DNA of 64,000 nucleotides from an uncultured Gemmataceae bacterium (GTDB lineage Bacteria > Planctomycetota > Planctomycetia > Gemmatales > Gemmataceae), in NCBI GenBank assembly GCA_937923405.1, contig CALDUY010000035.1, positions 1-64,000 on the forward strand. Reading direction: 5' to 3'. Made by a program: the position numbers and the translations under genes. Shown piece by piece: positions 59,793 to 64,000 of this stretch. Below the pieces are notes generated by a model, which saw nothing but the letters and a program-made list of their open reading frames with translations, searched no databases and was not told the origin of the DNA. How positions within the stretch are numbered: position 1 is the stretch's first letter; each line of letters opens with the position of its first letter.

Positions 59793-60932
59793 ATGCTATC
59801 CAACCTCGTGCAAGTTCTGACTAGTTTGGTCGATGAGTGGCGCATTCTGCTGCCGCTGATCCTAGGCGCGCTGACTATCTGGTTGTGTCTGCCGCGTCCT
59901 CGGCCCTATCCGTGGTATCTTGGCGCACTCTTCGGTGGTCTGCTGTTGTTCTACTTGGCCACGCTGTTTCTCCGAGAATCGGGATTTGCTCCCGAGGTGG
60001 TGCTGTTTTATGCCTTCAGTGCCCTGGCTTTGTTGGGCGGCAGCATGCTCCTGACTCAGCAGAATCCCGCACGAGCGGCTCTGTCGTTTACGCTGGTTGT
60101 TCTCAGCACCAGCGGACTGTTTCTGCTCCTCGGCGCTCCGTTTCTGATGGCTGCTACCATCATCGTTTATGCCGGGGCGATCATCGTGACGTTTCTCTTC
60201 GTCATCATGCTGGCCCAGCAGGCTGGTTTGTCGGATGCTGACGCTCGCAGTCGTGAACCGGCACTGGCGACGTTTACCGGGTTTCTCTTACTGGCCACGA
60301 TGCTCTACGTCCTTAAAGGCTATCAGTCGCCGAACGCCGTCGATCATCTACTCACGCGAATCGACGAAACTCTGCAACTCGACTCGTTTGAGGCGATGAA
60401 GGCTGCCATCGAACCCAAGCAGAGCATCGAAGAGAAAAAGCAGGATGATCGCGATTTGTTCCGCAGGTCGGCCATGCTGCTCGACCTGGCCGGTTTGCGA
60501 GAACTGGGCCGACAGGCTCGACGAACCGGCGATGATTGGCGCGTTTTAGAGAGCGACCCGGACATTGCAGAGAACGAAAAACCACGTCGTACTCGGGAAT
60601 CGCTGCAACAACTCCGGGCGTTGCTCGACGAGAATCGCTTGCAGATCACCGAGGGGCTGACCACAGTGCGTCTGAGTCGCAGCGAGAACGGATTAGGAAC
60701 ATTGCCGCCGCTGTCTTCCATGAGCGGTCCGCCACCAACGACTCCCTTCGCCGAGATTCGTCGGGATGCCCAGGGGCGGCCGGAACTGCCGGCGGAGAAC
60801 GCCGCCTATCTGGGACGAACGCTGTTTACCGACTATCTGTTACCCGTCGAACTCGGTGGTACTTTGCTTCTGATCGCCACCATCGCCGCGATCGCCATTG
60901 CCCAACGCCGTGAGCCGGGGAGGTCTGTCTGA
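59793..60932 (+). CDS. nuoJ: NADH-quinone oxidoreductase subunit J with large insert
   Basis: 379 residues, where NuoJ is usually 160-220. The first four or five helices are present: ALFGGLLLFYLATLFLRESG, VLFYAFSALALLGGSMLLTQ, LSFTLVVLSTSGLFLLLGAPF and AATIIVYAGAIIVTFLFVIML; the YAGAI.V.FLFV pattern is diagnostic. A charged region of about 160 residues (about 178-338, for example EEKKQDDRDLFRRSAM and PPLSSMSGPPPTTPF) then precedes the last helix (VELGGTLLLIATIAAIAIAQ). The stop overlaps the nuoK start by one base. Confidence 0.9.
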   Translation: MLSNLVQVLTSLVDEWRILLPLILGALTIWLCLPRPRPYPWYLGALFGGLLLFYLATLFLRESGFAPEVVLFYAFSALALLGGSMLLTQQNPARAALSFTLVVLSTSGLFLLLGAPFLMAATIIVYAGAIIVTFLFVIMLAQQAGLSDADARSREPALATFTGFLLLATMLYVLKGYQSPNAVDHLLTRIDETLQLDSFEAMKAAIEPKQSIEEKKQDDRDLFRRSAMLLDLAGLRELGRQARRTGDDWRVLESDPDIAENEKPRRTRESLQQLRALLDENRLQITEGLTTVRLSRSENGLGTLPPLSSMSGPPPTTPFAEIRRDAQGRPELPAENAAYLGRTLFTDYLLPVELGGTLLLIATIAAIAIAQRREPGRSV

Positions 60933-61360
60933 TGGCTGTGACGTTGCATCATTATCTGGTGATCGGTGCCATCCTCTTCGGCTTGGGACTGGTCGGCTTC
61001 CTGGCTCGACGCAACCTGATTCTGATGTTCCTCTGTGCCGAGATGATGCTGCAAGGCGTGGCGATCAATTTCGTCGCCTTTGCCCGCTATCGGGGGAATC
61101 TCCAGGGACAGGCGTTTGTCTTGTTCATCCTGACGGTGGCGGCCTGCGAAGCGGCCATCGCTCTGGCACTAATTTTAATGCTCTATCGCCGCCAGGGATC
61201 GTTGGACGTGAGTCTGTGGCAAGAACTACGCGAGCCAGACCTCGATCCGACCGAGGACGAAGAGCCACTGCCTCCGCCGCCCAAGCCCGAGCCTGCTCCG
61301 CACCTCCCGCCTGCTGGCAAGGAGCCGCTACACCGCAAGCAAGAGAAAAGCCATGTCTGA
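60932..61360 (+). CDS. nuoK: NADH-quinone oxidoreductase subunit K
   Basis: 142 residues. Three membrane helices with the conserved LVIGAILFGLGLVGFLARRN, NLILMFLCAEMMLQGVAINF (membrane Glu) and VLFILTVAACEAAIALALIL (second Glu). A Pro/Glu-rich tail of about 45 residues (DEEPLPPPPKPEPAPHLPP) is not part of the standard ~100-residue protein. It overlaps nuoJ by one base and nuoL by eight, so translation is probably coupled. Confidence 0.94.
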   Translation: MAVTLHHYLVIGAILFGLGLVGFLARRNLILMFLCAEMMLQGVAINFVAFARYRGNLQGQAFVLFILTVAACEAAIALALILMLYRRQGSLDVSLWQELREPDLDPTEDEEPLPPPPKPEPAPHLPPAGKEPLHRKQEKSHV

Positions 61361-63440
61361 TGCCGTCTATTCGATACTCTGGTTGATCCCGGTGTTGCCG
61401 CTGTTGGCTGCGACGCTGATTGCTTTCCTCGGCCCTCGCTTGCTGAAGCAGCACAGCCATTGGCCCTGCATCTTGGCGATTGCCACCTCGTGCGTACTGT
61501 CGGTAATGGTCTACTGGCACGTTCAGGGAGCCGAGGGCGACGCGCCGGCCTCTGTGGCCAGTTACTATCCCTGGATCCAAGCGGGTAGTGGTCCGTATGC
61601 CGTGAACATCGGCATCAATCTGCGGGCCGATGCCCTCTCCAGCATGATGTTGGTGATGATTACTTTCATCGGCACCTTTATCGCGATCTATTCGATCGGC
61701 TACATGCACGGCGACCCAGGCTATCCTCGCTTCTTCGCGGCGGTGTCCTTGTTCGTCTTCGCCATGACTCTGCTCGTGCTGGGGGATAACTTCCTGGTGT
61801 TGTTTGTCGGCTGGGAGGGAGTGGGGCTGTGCAGTTACTTGCTGATCGGCTTCTGGTTCAGTAAGCCCTCGGCGGCGGCAGCAGCTCGCAAGGCGTTCCT
61901 GGTCACACGCATTGGCGACGTTGGCCTGATGCTGGGCATGCTGTTGCTGTGGATGATGTACGGCACCTTCAACTTCTGGGACGTTAACGATGCCGAGGGA
62001 AATTTGCTCTATTCCGGCATCTTCAATCAGGTCGAACGCCAGTTGCAGCTAGGCACATTGAACCAGGCGTTGATTTTGGCCGCCGCTCTGCTGCTCTTCT
62101 GTGGCGCGGCGGGGAAGTCGGCGCAGTTTCCGCTTCACGTCTGGTTGCCTGACGCGATGGAAGGCCCGACGCCGGTCTCGGCGCTCATCCACGCCGCCAC
62201 GATGGTCACCGCTGGGGTTTACCTACTGGCACGCTGCACTCCGTTGTTCCTGGCCGCCCCGGATGCTCAGCTGATCGTCGCGTGTATCGGCGGCTTTACT
62301 GCTTTGATGGCTGCTCTGACCGCACTGACCCAGAACGATCTGAAACGGGTGTTGGCCTATTCGACGCTGTCGCAGTTGGGTTACATGTTCCTCGCTTTAG
62401 GCTGTGCCATCAAGTTCGCCAGTGATACCAACCTCGTCACCTTCGCTGTGACCGCAGCGATGTTCCATCTGTTTACTCACGCCTTCTTCAAGGCATTGTT
62501 ATTCCTCTGTGCCGGCTCAGTGATGCACGCCATGGGCCACGTCATCGACATGCGTCGCTTTAGCGGTCTACGCAAGGTCATGCCGATCACGCATGCAACG
62601 TTCCTCTGCGGCGCATTGGCCCTGGCGGGATTCCCGTTGCTGTCCGGCTTTTGGAGCAAGGACGAGATTCTCGATGCCTGCTACCAGGCCAGCCAGGAGG
62701 GGCCATATGCCTCGGTCTATTTCACGCTGTTGGTGATCGCGATTTTCACCGCCGGTCTGACGGCGTTCTATACCTTCCGGGCTTACTTCAAGACCTTCTG
62801 GGGCGAAGTGAAAGTGCCCGAGGAGGCGTTCCATCACGGCCACGGGCACGACGATCACGGACAGGGGCATTCCGCCAGCCACGGCGGACACCACGAGCCG
62901 AAGACCAGTCACGAATCACCTGCGGTCATGACCATTCCGCTTCTCGTTCTGGCAGTTTTCGCCGTAGGAGTCGGCTTCGTTCTGGGACCGTTGACGCACG
63001 GCTTTGCCCACTTCCTACACAAAACGCCGGGCTGGCCGCACATGACTGAAGAACATCACATGAACATTCCGCTGATGCTCATGGGCACGGCGGTGGTCTT
63101 CTTCGGTCTGGGCCTATCTTGGTTGATGTACGTCAAACAACCCGAATTGCCCGTCCGCCTCGCCGCCTCCGCTCAAGGAGTGTATCAGCTCTCGCTGAAC
63201 AAGTTTTTCTTCGACGAACTGTATCAAGGAACTATCGTCACTCCGGCAGAGCAGGTGGCAAAGTTGTCCGCGGCGGTGGACAGCGGCGGCGTCGATGCTG
63301 TAGTCGATGCTGTTGGTCTCGCGCCGAGCAAGCTAGGTGAACTATTTCGCCCTATTCAGAATGGTTTAGTCCAGTTTTATGCCCTGGCGATGGTGTTGGG
63401 GTTGACCGTGTTTCTTCTGTCGTTGATCTACAAGCTATAA
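61353..63440 (+). CDS. nuoL: NADH-quinone oxidoreductase subunit L
   Basis: 695 residues, an antiporter-like proton-pumping subunit with about 16 helices. LFVGWEGVGLCSYLLIGFW (with the conserved Glu), FPLHVWLPDAMEGPTPVSALIHAATMVTAGVYLL and DLKRVLAYSTLSQLGYMFLALG are hallmark blocks. A His-rich cytoplasmic or periplasmic loop lies at about residues 493-520 (FHHGHGHDDHGQGHSASHGG). The C-terminal lateral-helix region is present. nuoN, not nuoM, follows. Confidence 0.96.
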   Translation: MSDAVYSILWLIPVLPLLAATLIAFLGPRLLKQHSHWPCILAIATSCVLSVMVYWHVQGAEGDAPASVASYYPWIQAGSGPYAVNIGINLRADALSSMMLVMITFIGTFIAIYSIGYMHGDPGYPRFFAAVSLFVFAMTLLVLGDNFLVLFVGWEGVGLCSYLLIGFWFSKPSAAAAARKAFLVTRIGDVGLMLGMLLLWMMYGTFNFWDVNDAEGNLLYSGIFNQVERQLQLGTLNQALILAAALLLFCGAAGKSAQFPLHVWLPDAMEGPTPVSALIHAATMVTAGVYLLARCTPLFLAAPDAQLIVACIGGFTALMAALTALTQNDLKRVLAYSTLSQLGYMFLALGCAIKFASDTNLVTFAVTAAMFHLFTHAFFKALLFLCAGSVMHAMGHVIDMRRFSGLRKVMPITHATFLCGALALAGFPLLSGFWSKDEILDACYQASQEGPYASVYFTLLVIAIFTAGLTAFYTFRAYFKTFWGEVKVPEEAFHHGHGHDDHGQGHSASHGGHHEPKTSHESPAVMTIPLLVLAVFAVGVGFVLGPLTHGFAHFLHKTPGWPHMTEEHHMNIPLMLMGTAVVFFGLGLSWLMYVKQPELPVRLAASAQGVYQLSLNKFFFDELYQGTIVTPAEQVAKLSAAVDSGGVDAVVDAVGLAPSKLGELFRPIQNGLVQFYALAMVLGLTVFLLSLIYKL

Positions 63441-63467
63441 GCGGCACTGGTTGGGAGTAGCTGCAAC

Positions 63468-64000
63468 GTGAGTCCGGACCTTCAAAACGCTCTGACCGAC
63501 TTCATCCCGCAAGTGGTGCCGGAAATCGTTCTCGGTGTCAGTGCTTGCGTGCTGTTCCTCGGAGCGACCTTTCGCGTCAGCCGTCACGTCTGGGGAGTCT
63601 TCGCGTTGGTGGCCTTGACGCTGGCTTCGTTCGCTCTGATTGCTACGATACGCTCTCTGCCGCTGTTCACCGAACCGCCCACGACGTTCGACAAGTCAAA
63701 GTGGCCGCTGTACGCGGCTCCGGTTTTGTTCACCCCGTTGGCCTTGTTCTTCAAGGTGGTGGGACTGGTCACGGGGTTTTTGCTGGTCCTGCTCAGCTGG
63801 GACGAGGGCGGCGAGGACCACGCGGGCGAGTATCACGGCTGTCTGTTGCTTTTGGTGGCCGGCATCGGCCTGGTTGGAGCGGCCAACGATCTGCTGACTT
63901 TGTTTCTGGCTCTGGAACTCATCAGCTTGCCGACCTATCTGTTGCTCTACCTGCCGCGTGCTGACGAACGCGCCCAGGAAGCCGCCATGAAATACTTCCT
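63468..64000 (+). CDS. nuoN: NADH-quinone oxidoreductase subunit N, cut by the window edge
   Basis: 177 codons are visible. A GTG start (MSPDLQNALTDFIPQVVPEI) has GGGAG 9 bases upstream and lies 27 bases after nuoL. Several membrane helices follow. NDLLTLFLALELISLPTYLL, with the conserved Glu, and then EAAMKYFL are typical of NuoN and unlike NuoM (which has an E-x-x-L-I-P-M pattern). The gene runs off the end, so its C-terminal two thirds are not seen. Confidence 0.88.
   Translation, partial: MSPDLQNALTDFIPQVVPEIVLGVSACVLFLGATFRVSRHVWGVFALVALTLASFALIATIRSLPLFTEPPTTFDKSKWPLYAAPVLFTPLALFFKVVGLVTGFLLVLLSWDEGGEDHAGEYHGCLLLLVAGIGLVGAANDLLTLFLALELISLPTYLLLYLPRADERAQEAAMKYF

Noticed and set aside
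1..64000. tRNA, rRNA, CRISPR arrays, prophage or complete insertion sequence
   Set aside because: No TPsiC-like arms with matching cloverleaf, no regularly spaced repeats, and no integrase, transposase or phage structural motif were seen in any intergenic region.

Overview
The window looks like the chromosome of a planctomycete, most likely of the Gemmata branch. The signs are a Tat-exported DUF1501 protein, a secreted sialate O-acetylesterase, an isochorismatase/ThuA fusion, a prenyltransferase-like toroid protein, an MJ0042-type zinc-ribbon protein and a short protein resembling the Gemmata-associated TIGR02996 domain. GC content looks to be in the high fifties except for one poorer block. 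I see no rRNA, tRNA, CRISPR array, phage or transposase gene.

1-2.6 kb: a Flp-type pilin and a response regulator with an HD-GYP (cyclic-di-GMP phosphodiesterase) domain, both on the minus strand. Between them, also on the minus strand, lies a sequence that matches the core of the GEMM-I (c-di-GMP-I) riboswitch. This suggests a local c-di-GMP circuit controlling a pilin and is the most notable signal in the window.

2.1-11.5 kb: a three-helix membrane protein, a VLCAD/ACAD9-like acyl-CoA dehydrogenase, an ftsQ-like gene paired with murB (its catalytic Ser/Cys position is Arg), queC-queD for 7-deazaguanine synthesis, a TIM-barrel isomerase, and two secreted or anchored proteins of unknown role. 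11.5-19.1 kb: a MITE-like element, DUF1501 protein, sialate O-acetylesterase, isochorismatase-ThuA fusion, zinc-ribbon protein and a GT39-type glycosyltransferase. 19.3-25.1 kb: uppS-cdsA (lipid carrier and phospholipid synthesis), a TrmB-like methyltransferase, and gyrA.

25.2-29.2 kb: an AT-richer surface-polysaccharide block (ABC-2 permease, Wzt-like ATPase, polysaccharide pyruvyl transferase, methyltransferase). 29.4-35.0 kb: the complete 2-oxoglutarate dehydrogenase set sucA-sucB-lpd. 35.2-51.1 kb: BON-type protein, glycogen phosphorylase, subtilase, LON-domain protein, DUF309 protein, GspF/PilC-like protein, PQQ-type propeller, YhaM-like HD nuclease, glmS, a lipoprotein, PutA-type proline dehydrogenase, a soluble Ser/Thr kinase and a DUF3754/TMEM143-like protein.

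51.2 kb to the end: the complex I operon nuoA-B-C-D-E-F-G-H-I-J-K-L followed directly by nuoN, which is cut by the window edge; nuoM is not in its usual place. NuoH carries an extra soluble stretch of about 90 residues, NuoJ one of about 160, and NuoG is short. The promoter/terminator arrangement just before nuoA is unusual. All calls rest on reading motifs by eye, with no database search.
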